The notes under the pieces are model-generated. The model was not told the origin of the DNA. It did not search any database and was given only the letters and a program-made list of their open reading frames with translations. A stretch of 64,000 bases of DNA from positions 1 to 64,000 of the forward strand of contig NZ_JACGWT010000002.1 in assembly GCF_014137855.1 (NCBI RefSeq). Reading direction: 5' to 3'. A program made the position numbers and the translations under genes. This DNA comes from Microlunatus kandeliicorticis. GTDB taxonomy: Bacteria > Actinomycetota > Actinomycetes > Propionibacteriales > Propionibacteriaceae. The first letter of the stretch is position 1, and each line of letters begins with the position of its first letter. Shown here in pieces: positions 46,734 to 55,624 of this stretch.

Positions 46734-48128
46734 GTGACCAGCCCCGAGCCCGACCCGCCCGCGGACCGGCGAGCCGACGCCGCACCGCCGAGCACCCCGA
46801 CCACCGCTCAGACCCACGAGAACAGGACCCTGATGACCGTCATCACCACGGAGCCCGGACCGGGCTCCCGCTCCGCCGCCGGGACGGCCTCGCTGACCGT
46901 CGTGGACCACCACCCGCACCAGGCCGTCGTCGTCGACCTGGTCGTCCCGGTCTACAACGAAGAGGTCGACCTCGGGCCGTCGGTGACCCGGCTGCGCGGG
47001 TTCCTCGACGCCGGCTTCCCGTTCCCGACCCGGGTGACCATCGCCGACAACGCCAGCACCGACGGCACCTGGCGGCTGGCCTGCACGCTGGCGCGCGAGC
47101 TCGAGGGGGTGCGCGCGGTCCGGCTCGAGCAGAAGGGCCGCGGGCGGGCGCTCAAGGCGGCCTGGTCGCTGAGCGACGCGGAGGTGGTCGCCTACCTGGA
47201 CGTCGACCTCTCGACCGACCTGTCCGCGCTGCTCCCGCTGGTGGCGCCGCTGATCTCCGGGCACTCCGACCTGGCCATCGGCACCCGGCTGTCGCGCACC
47301 AGCCGGGTGGTGCGCGGACCGAAGCGCGAGTTCATCTCGCGGAGCTACAACCTGTTGCTGCACGGGGCGTTGGCGGTGTCGTTCAGCGACGCCCAGTGCG
47401 GGTTCAAGGCGGTCCGTCGGGTGGTGGCCACCGAGCTGCTGCCGCTGGTCGAGGACGACAACTGGTTCTTCGACACCGAGCTGCTGGTGCTGGCGCAACG
47501 GGCCGGGCTGCGGATCCACGAGGTGCCGGTCGACTGGGTCGACGATCCGGACAGCCGGGTGGACATCGTCCGGACCGCGACCGAGGACCTGCGCGGGATC
47601 GCCCGGATGGCCCGCGGGCTGTTCACCGGCAGCATCCCGGTCGAGCGGGTGGCCGCGGAGCTGGCCCCGCGCCGGGTCGGCGGGACGGCCCGGGACGCCG
47701 ACCTGCCGTCCCCGGTGGCCGGCGTGCCGGGCGGCCTGCTCGGCCAGCTGCTCCGGTTCGGGGTGATCGGGGTGCTGAGCACGCTGGCCTACTTCGTGAT
47801 CTACCTCGGGCTGCGCGACCACACCGGGGCGCAGGCGGCCAACCTGGTCGCGCTGCTGGTGACCGCGGTGGCCAACACCGCCGCCAACCGCCGGATGACC
47901 TTCGGCGTGACCGGGTCGCGCGGGGTGCTGCGGCACCACGCCGGCGGGCTGATCGCCTTCGGGATCGGGCTGGCGCTGACCAGCGGCTCGCTGTGGGCGG
48001 TGCACCATCTGGTCGCCGCGCCGAGCCGGACGCTCGAGGTCGCCGTGCTGGTGGTGGCCAACGCCGCCGCCACGGTGATCCGGTTCCTCGCCCTGCGCCA
48101 GCTGATGGCCCACCGCCGCAGCCGCTGA
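46734..48128 (+). CDS. GT2 glycosyltransferase fused to GtrA-type membrane domain
   Basis: 464 residues from GTG 46734 (ATG 46833 is the alternative and would remove a 33-residue low-complexity start). The GT2 domain has VVDLVVPVYNEEVDLG, TIADNASTDGTW, AYLDVDLSTDL (DxD metal site), DAQCGFKAVRR and VDWVDDPDSRVD, as in dolichyl/polyprenyl-phosphate sugar synthases. The last ~130 residues hold four GtrA helices (LLRFGVIGVLSTLAYFVIYL..). It should make or flip a polyprenyl-phosphate sugar used by the ArnT-type enzyme just upstream. Confidence 0.92.
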   Translation: MTSPEPDPPADRRADAAPPSTPTTAQTHENRTLMTVITTEPGPGSRSAAGTASLTVVDHHPHQAVVVDLVVPVYNEEVDLGPSVTRLRGFLDAGFPFPTRVTIADNASTDGTWRLACTLARELEGVRAVRLEQKGRGRALKAAWSLSDAEVVAYLDVDLSTDLSALLPLVAPLISGHSDLAIGTRLSRTSRVVRGPKREFISRSYNLLLHGALAVSFSDAQCGFKAVRRVVATELLPLVEDDNWFFDTELLVLAQRAGLRIHEVPVDWVDDPDSRVDIVRTATEDLRGIARMARGLFTGSIPVERVAAELAPRRVGGTARDADLPSPVAGVPGGLLGQLLRFGVIGVLSTLAYFVIYLGLRDHTGAQAANLVALLVTAVANTAANRRMTFGVTGSRGVLRHHAGGLIAFGIGLALTSGSLWAVHHLVAAPSRTLEVAVLVVANAAATVIRFLALRQLMAHRRSR

Positions 48129-48216
48129 CCGTGGGCCGGCGGCGCCGAGCGGCCTGCCACAATCGTTCGCGACCAGCGACGGGGCGGCCGGCACCCCGCG
48201 CGGAAGGGTGGAGGAC

Positions 48217-49821
48217 GTGGCGGACACGACGCGCGAGCAGACGGCACAGCTGATCGAGCAGGGCGAGGCGGTGCTCGGCCTCGAGCTCGGCTCGACCCGG
48301 ATCAAGGCGGTGCTGATCGGCCCGGACCACCAGCCGCTGGCCTCGGGCAGCCACAGCTGGGAGAACCAGCTGGTCGACGACCTGTGGACCTACGCGATCG
48401 ACGACGTCTGGTCGGGGCTCCAGGACTGCTACGCCGCGCTGGCCGCCGACGTCCGCGAGCAGTACGGGGTCGAGCTGACCAGGCTCCGGGCGCTGGGCGT
48501 CTCGGCCATGATGCACGGCTACCTGGCCCTCGACGCCGACGGTGAGCTGCTGGTCCCGTTCCGCACCTGGCGCAACACCCACACCGGCGCGGCGGTGGAG
48601 GCGCTGAGCGAGGCGTTCGCGGTCAACATCCCGCACCGCTGGAGCGTCGCGCACCTCTTCCAGGCGATCCTCGACGAGGAGGACCACGTGAGCAGGGTGG
48701 CGCAGCTGACCACGCTGGCCGGCTACGTCCACTGGAAGCTGACCGGACGCCGGGTGCTCGGCGTCGGCGACGCCAGCGGGATGTTCCCGATCGACAGCGA
48801 GGCCCGCGACTACGACGCCGGGCTGCTCGAGCGCTTCGACGCGATGGCCGCCGAGCGCGGAGCCGCGCTGCACCTGGCCGAGCTGCTGCCCGAGGTGCTG
48901 GTCGCCGGGGCCGAGGCCGGCACCCTCACCGCCGACGGCGCGGCCCTGCTCGACCCGGACGGCCGGCTCGCCGAGGCCGTCCCGCTCTGCCCGCCCGAGG
49001 GCGACGCCGGGACCGGGATGGTGGCCACCAACTCGGTCGCCGTGCGCACCGGCAACGTCAGCGCCGGGACCAGCATCTTCGCCATGGTGGTGCTCGAGGG
49101 TCCGCTGTCCCGGCCGCACCACGAGCTCGACCTGGTCACCACCCCGGCCGGCGACCCGGTGGCGATGGTGCACTGCAACAACGGGGCCAGCGAGCTCAAC
49201 GCCTGGGTCGGGTTGTTCGCCGAGTTCGCGGCCGCCGTCGACCTCGACCTCGACCGGGCGGCGGTGTTCCGGGCGCTGTTCGGTGCGGCGCTGGACGGCG
49301 CAGCCGACGGCGGCGGGCTGATGGCCTTCAACTACCTGGCCGGCGAACCGATCACCGGGCTCGACCAGGGGCGGCCGCTGTTCTTCCGCCGACCCGACAG
49401 CGACTTCAGCCTGGCCACCTTCTTCCGGACCCAGCTGTACGCCGCGTTCGGCACCCTGCGGATCGGCATGGACGTGCTGCACGAGGAGGGCGTCCGGCTC
49501 GACCGGATGTTCGCCCACGGCGGCATCTTCACCACCAAGGGGGTCGCGCAACGCTTCCTGGCCGCGGCCGTCGAGACCCCGGTCGCCGTGGGCGACGTTG
49601 CCGCCGAGGGTGGTGCCTGGGGCATCGCCGTGCTCGCCGCCTACCTCAGCCGGGCCGCGGACGGCGCCAGCCTGCAGGAGTTCCTCGACCGCGACGTCTT
49701 CGCCGACGTCGAGCTGAGCGTGCTCGACCCGCAGCCGGACGACGTCGACGGCTTCGCCGCGTTCATGGAGCGCTACCGCGAGGCCGTCCCGGTGGTGGCC
49801 GCGGCCGCCCAGCACTCCTGA
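48217..49821 (+). CDS. FGGY-family carbohydrate kinase
   Basis: 534 residues from GTG 48217, which has GGAAGGG eight bases upstream; GTG 48208 is the alternative. The actin-fold ATPase has VLGLELGSTRIKAVLIG (phosphate loop), ALGVSAMMHGYLALD, the linker GNVSAGTSIFAMVV, and the second phosphate site FAHGGIFTTKGVAQRFLA with GGAWGIAVLAAY. The family phosphorylates pentoses, pentitols, glycerol or gluconate. The MMHG block resembles xylulo/ribulokinases but I cannot assign the sugar. No sugar isomerase adjoins it; its neighbour is a secreted sugar dehydrogenase homologue, convergent with a 22-nt gap. Confidence 0.9.
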   Translation: MADTTREQTAQLIEQGEAVLGLELGSTRIKAVLIGPDHQPLASGSHSWENQLVDDLWTYAIDDVWSGLQDCYAALAADVREQYGVELTRLRALGVSAMMHGYLALDADGELLVPFRTWRNTHTGAAVEALSEAFAVNIPHRWSVAHLFQAILDEEDHVSRVAQLTTLAGYVHWKLTGRRVLGVGDASGMFPIDSEARDYDAGLLERFDAMAAERGAALHLAELLPEVLVAGAEAGTLTADGAALLDPDGRLAEAVPLCPPEGDAGTGMVATNSVAVRTGNVSAGTSIFAMVVLEGPLSRPHHELDLVTTPAGDPVAMVHCNNGASELNAWVGLFAEFAAAVDLDLDRAAVFRALFGAALDGAADGGGLMAFNYLAGEPITGLDQGRPLFFRRPDSDFSLATFFRTQLYAAFGTLRIGMDVLHEEGVRLDRMFAHGGIFTTKGVAQRFLAAAVETPVAVGDVAAEGGAWGIAVLAAYLSRAADGASLQEFLDRDVFADVELSVLDPQPDDVDGFAAFMERYREAVPVVAAAAQHS

Positions 49822-49843
49822 CGACAGCCGGTCGCGGACCCGG

Positions 49844-51067
49844 TCAGCGCGGCGTGATCTTGCCGATCACGTCGTTCGAGCCGTCGGAGGTGGTGAAGTA
49901 GAGGGCGCCGTCCGGGCCGAGCTGGACGGTGCGGATCCGGTGCCGGCCCTTGAGGGCTGTGATGATCTTGACGGTGCTGGCCGAGCCGGAGCTGTTGATC
50001 TTCATGATCCGGATCTGCTCGTCCTTGAGGACGCCGACCACCAGGGCGCCGTTCCAGCTCTTCCACCGGCTGCCACTGAGGAAGGTCGCGCCGCAGGTGG
50101 CGATGGTCGGGTCGCCCGAGCGCCAGGCCGCCCGGATCGCCTTCGGGTACTTCCGGGTGTCGGTCATCGGCACGCTCTCGTTGTAGGTGCCGGGCAGCGG
50201 GTTGTAGCCGTAGTTGCCGCCCTGGACCACTCGGTTGACCTCGTCGTCGCGGTAGGTGCCCTGCTCGACCGACCACAGGTCGTTGGTGCCGGGCCGCAGC
50301 GCCAGGCCCTGGACGTTGCGGTGCCCGTAGTTCCAGACGTAGCGGGCGTTCCCGCCCCGGGAGTAGAACGGGTTGCTCGGCGGGATCGAGCCGTCCCGGC
50401 GGATCCGTAGGATCTTCCCGCCGAGCGACTGCAGGTTCTGCGGGTTGCGCCCCTCGGCGGCGTCCCCGGTGCCGACGTAGAGCATGTCGTACTTGCTGAA
50501 CCGGAGCCGGCAGCCGGAGTGCCGGCCGCTGCTGATCGGCAGTCCCTTGATCATCGTCTTGCTCAGGGTGGCGTGGGTGTCGCTGTCGAGCTTCCACCGC
50601 AGCACCCGGACGTCGAGCGGCCGGCCACGGCTGTCGGCGACGGCCTGGCAGCTGTAGAACCACCGGGTGCTGGAGAACTTCGGGTCGGCGACCAGGCCGA
50701 GCATCCCGGCCTCGCTGCCGACGAAGAGCCGCGGCCCCTTGGCCAGGGTGATCCGCTTGGGCTTGGCGCTGCCGCGCTTGCCGTAGAGCCCGCCGCCGCG
50801 CAGGTCGTACATCATCATGGAGCCGGCCCAGGTGAGGTCCCAGGGCAGCCGCAGACCGGAGACCACCGTGCCGACGGTGTACGACGGCGCCGCGGCCGTC
50901 CGGGCCGCCGCCGGTGCCGACGGGGCAGCCGGAGCCGCGGTGGCGCTGGGGGTCGAGCCCAACAGGGCATCGGAGACGACGAGCGCGAGCGTCGCCGTTC
51001 CGGTCAGCAGGGTGCGAGCCGACCGCGACCGGGACGACCGGCGCGTCGAGGGTGTGGAGGCGACCAT
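49844..51067 (-). CDS. Secreted PQQ-dependent sugar dehydrogenase-like beta-propeller
   Basis: 407 residues. A long Ser/Arg-rich n-region and hydrophobic stretch end at PSATAAPAAPSAP (signal peptide). The mature six-bladed propeller has SGLRLPWDLTWA, GPRLFVGSEAGMLGLVADPKF, SGCRLRFSKYDMLYVGTGDAAEGRNPQNLQSLGGKILRI, NYGHRNVQGLALRP and GGNYGYNPL, the GSDH/sorbosone dehydrogenase pattern. Many such proteins bind PQQ or calcium; no PQQ genes are nearby. It probably oxidises sugars or acts in recognition outside the cell. Confidence 0.88.
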   Translation of the reverse strand: MVASTPSTRRSSRSRSARTLLTGTATLALVVSDALLGSTPSATAAPAAPSAPAAARTAAAPSYTVGTVVSGLRLPWDLTWAGSMMMYDLRGGGLYGKRGSAKPKRITLAKGPRLFVGSEAGMLGLVADPKFSSTRWFYSCQAVADSRGRPLDVRVLRWKLDSDTHATLSKTMIKGLPISSGRHSGCRLRFSKYDMLYVGTGDAAEGRNPQNLQSLGGKILRIRRDGSIPPSNPFYSRGGNARYVWNYGHRNVQGLALRPGTNDLWSVEQGTYRDDEVNRVVQGGNYGYNPLPGTYNESVPMTDTRKYPKAIRAAWRSGDPTIATCGATFLSGSRWKSWNGALVVGVLKDEQIRIMKINSSGSASTVKIITALKGRHRIRTVQLGPDGALYFTTSDGSNDVIGKITPR

Positions 51068-51183
51068 CGGTGGACCTTTCCAGGTGTCCCCCGACGCTGG
51101 CAGATGTCCGTCACCCTACGTCGCGCCGGCCGCCCGTGCGCCGGTGTGCGGAGATCCGCCCACCGACGCCCGGAGCGCTCGGG

Positions 51184-52125
51184 TCAGACCAGCTGCTTGC
51201 TCTGCAGCCACGCCTTGGCGACGTCGGCCGGGTCCTGCCGGTCGCTGTCGACCTTCTTGTTGAGCGCGAGCAGGTCGTCGGTGGTGAGCGCCTTCTGCAC
51301 CGCGTTGAGCGCCGCCGTCGCGGTCGAGTTCGACGCCACCGCGCTGCTCACCAGCGGGATCACCTGCTGGGGCAGGATCAGCGTCTTCGGGTCGGCGAGC
51401 TTGACCAGGTTGTTGTCGGCGATCGCGCTCTCGGTGGTGAAGAAGTCGGCGATGTCGACCTTGCCGTCCTGCAGGTCCTTCACCTTGACCGCGGTCGAGG
51501 AGTAGGCCTTGAAGCTGGCGGTGGTCGCCCCGTAGACCGACTTGAGCCCGGGAGGCCCGTAGTCGCGCTGCTGGAGCTCCGGCGGTCCGCCGACCGACAG
51601 GTTCTGCACCTTGCTCAGGTCGGCCAGCGAAGTGACGCCGTTCTTCTGCGACCACTCCTGGGTGCAGCAGTAGACGTCCTGGTCGACGGCCTGCGAGGCG
51701 TCGAGCACCTTGAGCGAGCCGATCGCCTTCGGCAGCGCGGCGATGACCTCCTCGGAGGTCTTGGCCGTCGCGTTCTTGTCGAAGTAGAGCAGCAGGTTGC
51801 CGGTGTACTCGGGGAAGGCCGAGACCGACCCGTCCTGCAGCGCCTTGATGTAGACCTCACGCGAGTTGAGGTTGGCCTTGACGGACGACTGGACGCCCTT
51901 GGCCACCAGCGCCTGCGAGTAGATCTGCCCCAGGATGGCCGACTCGGTGAAGTTGCCCGAGCCCACCACGATGCTGCCCGCAGCCGCGGAACCGCTGCTG
52001 CCACCGGCCGGCGAGGCCGAACCGCCCGCGAGCGGGTCGGAGTTGCTGCCGCCACAGGCGCCCAGGGTGAGCGCACCGGCACCGGCGGCCATCACCCCGA
52101 GGAACCGTCGTCGGTCGAAGTTCAT
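51184..52125 (-). CDS. Osmoprotectant ABC transporter substrate-binding lipoprotein
   Basis: 313 residues. The N-terminus MNFDRRRFLGVMAAGAGALTLGACGGS has twin arginines and a lipobox (LGAC), so it is an anchored lipoprotein. GSGNFTESAILGQIYSQALVAKG and VFTVEYTGNLLLYF-type block (AFPEYTGNLLLYFDKN) are the ProX/OpuCC family signature for glycine betaine, choline or related quaternary amines. It delivers ligand to the two permeases encoded just upstream. Ribosome site GAGGAGAACGAC precedes ATG. Confidence 0.94.
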   Translation of the reverse strand: MNFDRRRFLGVMAAGAGALTLGACGGSNSDPLAGGSASPAGGSSGSAAAGSIVVGSGNFTESAILGQIYSQALVAKGVQSSVKANLNSREVYIKALQDGSVSAFPEYTGNLLLYFDKNATAKTSEEVIAALPKAIGSLKVLDASQAVDQDVYCCTQEWSQKNGVTSLADLSKVQNLSVGGPPELQQRDYGPPGLKSVYGATTASFKAYSSTAVKVKDLQDGKVDIADFFTTESAIADNNLVKLADPKTLILPQQVIPLVSSAVASNSTATAALNAVQKALTTDDLLALNKKVDSDRQDPADVAKAWLQSKQLV

Positions 52126-52258
52126 GTCGTTCTCCTCGTTCTGGCGGCATTCCCTACCGCGAGGCTAGGTTATCGGTCTGGATCGGGCGTCTGGACACGG
52201 TCTCTGCTTGCCGTGCCCCGGCTCTGGACGGAAGGAGTCGGGCGGACCCGCTCGTGGC

Positions 52259-52951
52259 TCAGGCCGCGGCCGACACCTCGACCGCCACCCTGCGGTCGGA
52301 GGTCGGTCGCGCGCGGCGGCGGAGCCCGGCGACCACGGCGCCGAGCAGGATGTCGAGCACGATCGCCAGCAGCGCGACGAGCAGCGCGCCGGCGAACATC
52401 TGCGGGTAGTCCTGACTGGCCAGACCGTCGACGATGAAGCGGCCGAGCCCGCCCGCGCTGGCGTAGGCGGCGACGGTCGCAGTGGCCACCACCTGCAGGG
52501 TGGCACTGCGGACGCCGGAGAGGACCAGCGGGAGCGCCAGCGGCCACTCCACCTTGCTGATCACCTGTCCGGGCGTCATGCCGAGCGCACGGGCGGCGTG
52601 CACCGCGTTGCTGTCCGCCCCCGCGACGCCCGCCGCGGTGGCGGTCAGGATCGGGGGCAGCGCCAGCACCGCCAGCACGATCAGCACCGGGACGGCCCCG
52701 GAGCTCAGCAGCAGCACCATCAGGATCACGAACCCGAGGGTCGGGATCGCCCGGGCCGCGTTGGTGAAGCCGATGATCACGAAGTTCCCGCGACCGGTGT
52801 GCCCGACCAGGATGCCGAGCGGGATGCCGATCACCGCGGCGATCGCCACCGAGACCACGGTGTAGAAGAGGTGCTCGCCGAGCCGGTACGGGATCGCGCC
52901 GCTGGCGGTGGTCCAGTTCTGCGCGTTCTCGAGGAAGCTGAAGAGGTTCAC
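52259..52951 (-). CDS. Osmoprotectant ABC transporter permease
   Basis: 230 residues, GTG overlapping the upstream permease stop (GTGA). Five or six helices; AIPYRLGEHLFYTVVSVAIAAVIGIPLGILVGH and the EAA-loop region (VHAARALGMTPGQVISKVEWPLALPLVLSGVRSA) match OpuCB/ProW-type permeases. It pairs with the other permease of the operon to import compatible solutes. The binding-protein gene lies 133 nt downstream on the same strand. Confidence 0.93.
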   Translation of the reverse strand: MNLFSFLENAQNWTTASGAIPYRLGEHLFYTVVSVAIAAVIGIPLGILVGHTGRGNFVIIGFTNAARAIPTLGFVILMVLLLSSGAVPVLIVLAVLALPPILTATAAGVAGADSNAVHAARALGMTPGQVISKVEWPLALPLVLSGVRSATLQVVATATVAAYASAGGLGRFIVDGLASQDYPQMFAGALLVALLAIVLDILLGAVVAGLRRRARPTSDRRVAVEVSAAA

Positions 52952-53604
52952 GCGGTCCGCACCCCCTTCGACCAGGGCAGCAGCCCGCGTTGCAGCAGCA
53001 GGATGACCGCGTCGGCCACCAGCGCGAGGACCACCACCAGCACGATGCCGGTCAGCACCGGCGTGTAGAAGGCCGAGTTGAACCCGTAGGTCAGCAGGTC
53101 GCCCAGCGCGCCCAGGCCGATCAGCGCGCCGACGGTGACCAGCGAGATCGTCGAGACCGTGACCACCCGCAGACCGGCGAAGATCACCGGCATGGCCAGC
53201 GGGAGCTCGACCCGCAGCAACCGCCGGGTCGAGCCGTAGCCGAGCGCGGTGGCGGACTGCTTGACCTCGGCCGGCACCGAACGGAGACCGTCGACCACGC
53301 TGCGGACCAGCAGCGCGAGCGCGTAGACCGCCAGGGCGGCGACCACGTTGACCGGGTCGAGGATCTTGGTGCCGAGGATCGACGGCATCGCGACGAACAG
53401 CGCCAGCGAGGGGATCGCGTAGATGATGCCCCAGACGGCGAGGATCGCGTTGGCCAGCGGACCGCACCGGCTGACCAGGTACCCGATCGGGATGGCCAGC
53501 ACCAGACCGATGAGCACCGGGAGCACCGAGAGGACGACGTGCAGTCCGAGCAGCCGGAGGATCATCCCGGTGTTGCGGGCCAGCCAGTCCCAGTCAGGGC
53601 TCAT
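52948..53604 (-). CDS. Osmoprotectant ABC transporter permease
   Basis: 218 residues, ATG overlapping the ATPase stop (ATGA). Begins DWDWLARNTGMILRLLGLHVVLSVLPVLIGLVLAIPIG and has the EAA loop VKQSATALGYGSTRRLLRVELPLAMPVIFAGLRVVT. Second membrane subunit of the importer. Together with the ATPase and binding protein it forms a complete OpuC/ProU-type system for glycine betaine or carnitine-like solutes. Confidence 0.93.
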   Translation of the reverse strand: MSPDWDWLARNTGMILRLLGLHVVLSVLPVLIGLVLAIPIGYLVSRCGPLANAILAVWGIIYAIPSLALFVAMPSILGTKILDPVNVVAALAVYALALLVRSVVDGLRSVPAEVKQSATALGYGSTRRLLRVELPLAMPVIFAGLRVVTVSTISLVTVGALIGLGALGDLLTYGFNSAFYTPVLTGIVLVVVLALVADAVILLLQRGLLPWSKGVRTA

Positions 53605-55268
53605 CGGATGCCCTCGCCGTGCTCAGGTTCGCGGGCGCGGCCCTCCGGGGCCGTCGGCTCCTCGACCGGAGCGCGGATCAGGGTCGGCTCGCCCTGTTCC
53701 CCCGGGTCGGCCTCCTCGTCCGGGGCCGGCTGCTCCGCGGGCGCAGCCCGGTCGGCGTGCTCGGGATCGTGCCGCTCGCCGCCGGCGGGTTCGGTGGTCG
53801 GATCGGGCACGTGCTCGACCTGGTCGGACTGGGTCTCGCCCAGCCCACGCCGTTCCTCGGCCTGTTCCTCCGGAGGCAGCACCGCACCGTCGGGCTGGTC
53901 GTCGCTCACAGCGTCTCCTCCGTGATCGGTCGTCGACGTCCCCTGGTCGACGTCATGGTCGACGCCACGGTCGACGTCCGGGTCAGCACTCGAATCGACA
54001 CCCGGGTCGACGGCCGGCTCGGTCGACTCAGCGGTCGGTCCGGACCCGTCGGCCCTCTCGTCGGTGGCCAGGCCCTCCTGGTCACCGAACCCGAGCGCCG
54101 CGAGCCCGCCCGCGGCCGTCGCCCCGCTCGCCCCCTGCTCGTCGGCCCCGCCGGCCTGGCTGCCGTCGGGGCCACTCTGCTGCCGGTCCGAGATCTGCTC
54201 GGCGATGTCGGCCCGACCCTGGGTGATCTGGCTGAGGATGTCGGACGCGGAGACGACACCGAGGTAGCGCCCGCCGCTCTCGTGGCTCACTGCGACGGCC
54301 AGCCCGACCGGCGAGGTCAGCGCCGAGTCCAGGGCCGCCCGCAGGGTGTCGGCCTCGGGGTCGAAGGTGGCGCCCAGCCCGAGCACCTGCCCGGGGCGAC
54401 GGTGGTCGAGCCAGCCGATCGGCCGGGCGTCGCCGTCCACCACCAGCACCGGCTCGTCCCCGGCGGCGCCGTCGGTGTCGCGCACCACCCGGACGCGGTC
54501 GAGGTGCAGGCTCGCCGCCGACTCGAACGACAGGGCCCGGTAACCGCGGTCGCGACCGATGAAGCCCTCGACGAAGCCGTCGGCGGGCTCGTCGAGCAGC
54601 TGCTGCGGGGTGCCGAACTGGGCGAGCTTGCCGCCGACCCGCAGGATCGCGACCTGGTCGCCGAGCTTGATCGCCTCGTCGATGTCGTGGGTGATCATCA
54701 CGATGGTCTTGCTCAGCTCACCCTGCAGACCGAGCAGCAGCTCGTGCAGGTCGGCGCGCACGACCGGGTCGACCGCCGAGAACGGCTCGTCCATCAGCAG
54801 CACGATCGGGTCCGCCGCGAGCGCGCGGGCCACCCCGACCCGTTGCTGCTGGCCGCCCGAGAGCTGCGCCGGGAACCGGTGGTAGAGCTTGGGGTCCAGG
54901 CCGACGGCGTTCAGCAGCTCGAGGGCCCGCTTGCGCGACTTGTTCCGGTCCCAGCCGAGCAGCCCGGGCACCGTCGTCACGTTGTCGATCACCGTCCGGT
55001 GCGGGAACAGCCCACCGTTCTGGATCACGTAGCCCATCTGCCGACGCAGCGTGGTCTTGCGCTGCGACTTCATCGGCTTGCCGTCCCAGAGCACCCGACC
55101 ACGCGACGGTTCGAGCATCCGGTTGACCATCCGCAGCGTGGTGGTCTTGCCGCAACCCGACGGGCCGACGATCACGGTCACCTTGTCCGAGGGGATCTGG
55201 AGACTCAGGTCCTCGACGGCGGTGGTGCCGTCCCGGTAGGTCTTGCTGACTGACTCGAACTCGATCAC
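53601..55268 (-). CDS. Osmoprotectant ABC transporter ATPase with CBS domains and long acidic tail
   Basis: 555 residues from GTG 55268. ATPase domain: Walker A GPSGCGKTTT, Q-loop YVIQNGGLFPHRT, signature LSGGQQQRVGVARAL, Walker B VLLMDEPFSAVDP and His switch TIVMITHDIDEAI. Residues ~270-355 hold tandem CBS motifs (VLVVDGDARPIGWLDHR, GRYLGVVSASDILSQI), which sense ionic strength in OpuA-type importers. Residues ~360-555, about 195, are an acidic disordered tail with VD.GVD repeats, not seen in typical homologues. First gene of the importer operon; start chosen because the ATPase begins VIEFESVSK. Confidence 0.93.
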   Translation of the reverse strand: MIEFESVSKTYRDGTTAVEDLSLQIPSDKVTVIVGPSGCGKTTTLRMVNRMLEPSRGRVLWDGKPMKSQRKTTLRRQMGYVIQNGGLFPHRTVIDNVTTVPGLLGWDRNKSRKRALELLNAVGLDPKLYHRFPAQLSGGQQQRVGVARALAADPIVLLMDEPFSAVDPVVRADLHELLLGLQGELSKTIVMITHDIDEAIKLGDQVAILRVGGKLAQFGTPQQLLDEPADGFVEGFIGRDRGYRALSFESAASLHLDRVRVVRDTDGAAGDEPVLVVDGDARPIGWLDHRRPGQVLGLGATFDPEADTLRAALDSALTSPVGLAVAVSHESGGRYLGVVSASDILSQITQGRADIAEQISDRQQSGPDGSQAGGADEQGASGATAAGGLAALGFGDQEGLATDERADGSGPTAESTEPAVDPGVDSSADPDVDRGVDHDVDQGTSTTDHGGDAVSDDQPDGAVLPPEEQAEERRGLGETQSDQVEHVPDPTTEPAGGERHDPEHADRAAPAEQPAPDEEADPGEQGEPTLIRAPVEEPTAPEGRAREPEHGEGIR

Positions 55269-55380
55269 GCCCAACCTCGCAAGCGTCCGCTGTCTTCGGA
55301 ACCCGGCCGGTCGTGGTCGACCCGCCCCGTTGGCACTGCGCGCCGGTCGGCACGTCGTGCGTTCGACCCTAGCCAATCCC

Positions 55381-55396
55381 TCAGACAAATGTCCGA
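55381..55396. promoter_or_regulatory. 16-bp palindrome at the importer promoter
   Basis: TCAGACA-AA-TGTCCGA, symmetric except at the centre and one arm position, placed to block the -35 of the osmoprotectant importer. Candidate repressor operator; regulator unknown. Confidence 0.5.
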
Positions 55397-55483
55397 CCGC
55401 TCACGGCGTGGCCCTGCGCACGGGCCGCCCGGGCATGCGGGCGACCGGCAGGGGCCGACGGCCGTCGGTGGTGGCCGCCGGTG

Positions 55484-55499
55484 GTTACCCACGAGTAAC
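55484..55499. promoter_or_regulatory. 16-bp palindrome GTTAC-N6-GTAAC upstream of etfD
   Basis: Perfect 5-bp arms with a 6-bp core, 125 bp before the etfD start. Palindromes of this GTTAC/GTAAC type are typical of TetR-family repressors of fatty-acid catabolism in Actinomycetota, which fits etfD. Confidence 0.5.
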
Positions 55500-55624
55500 A
55501 TCGAGCCGTCCGGCCGGCCGGCTGCGGTGTCGTCCCCGACATCGGCCCGGGTGTCAGGGGTCCCGGGCAGACTGTGGCCGAGCGGAGACCGACACCGGTG
55601 TCCGCGGATGTGGAGGGACAGCCC

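Larger units (their letters stand above)
55269..55624. promoter_or_regulatory. Divergent opuC-etfD control region
   Basis: 356 bp. Toward the importer, a minus-strand TAGGGT at 55366-55371 is a likely -10 and the palindrome at 55381-55396 overlaps its -35. Toward etfD, the palindrome GTTAC-N6-GTAAC is at 55484-55499, and GGAGGGAC at 55609-55616 is the ribosome site. No coding frame in the gap looks real. Confidence 0.6.
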
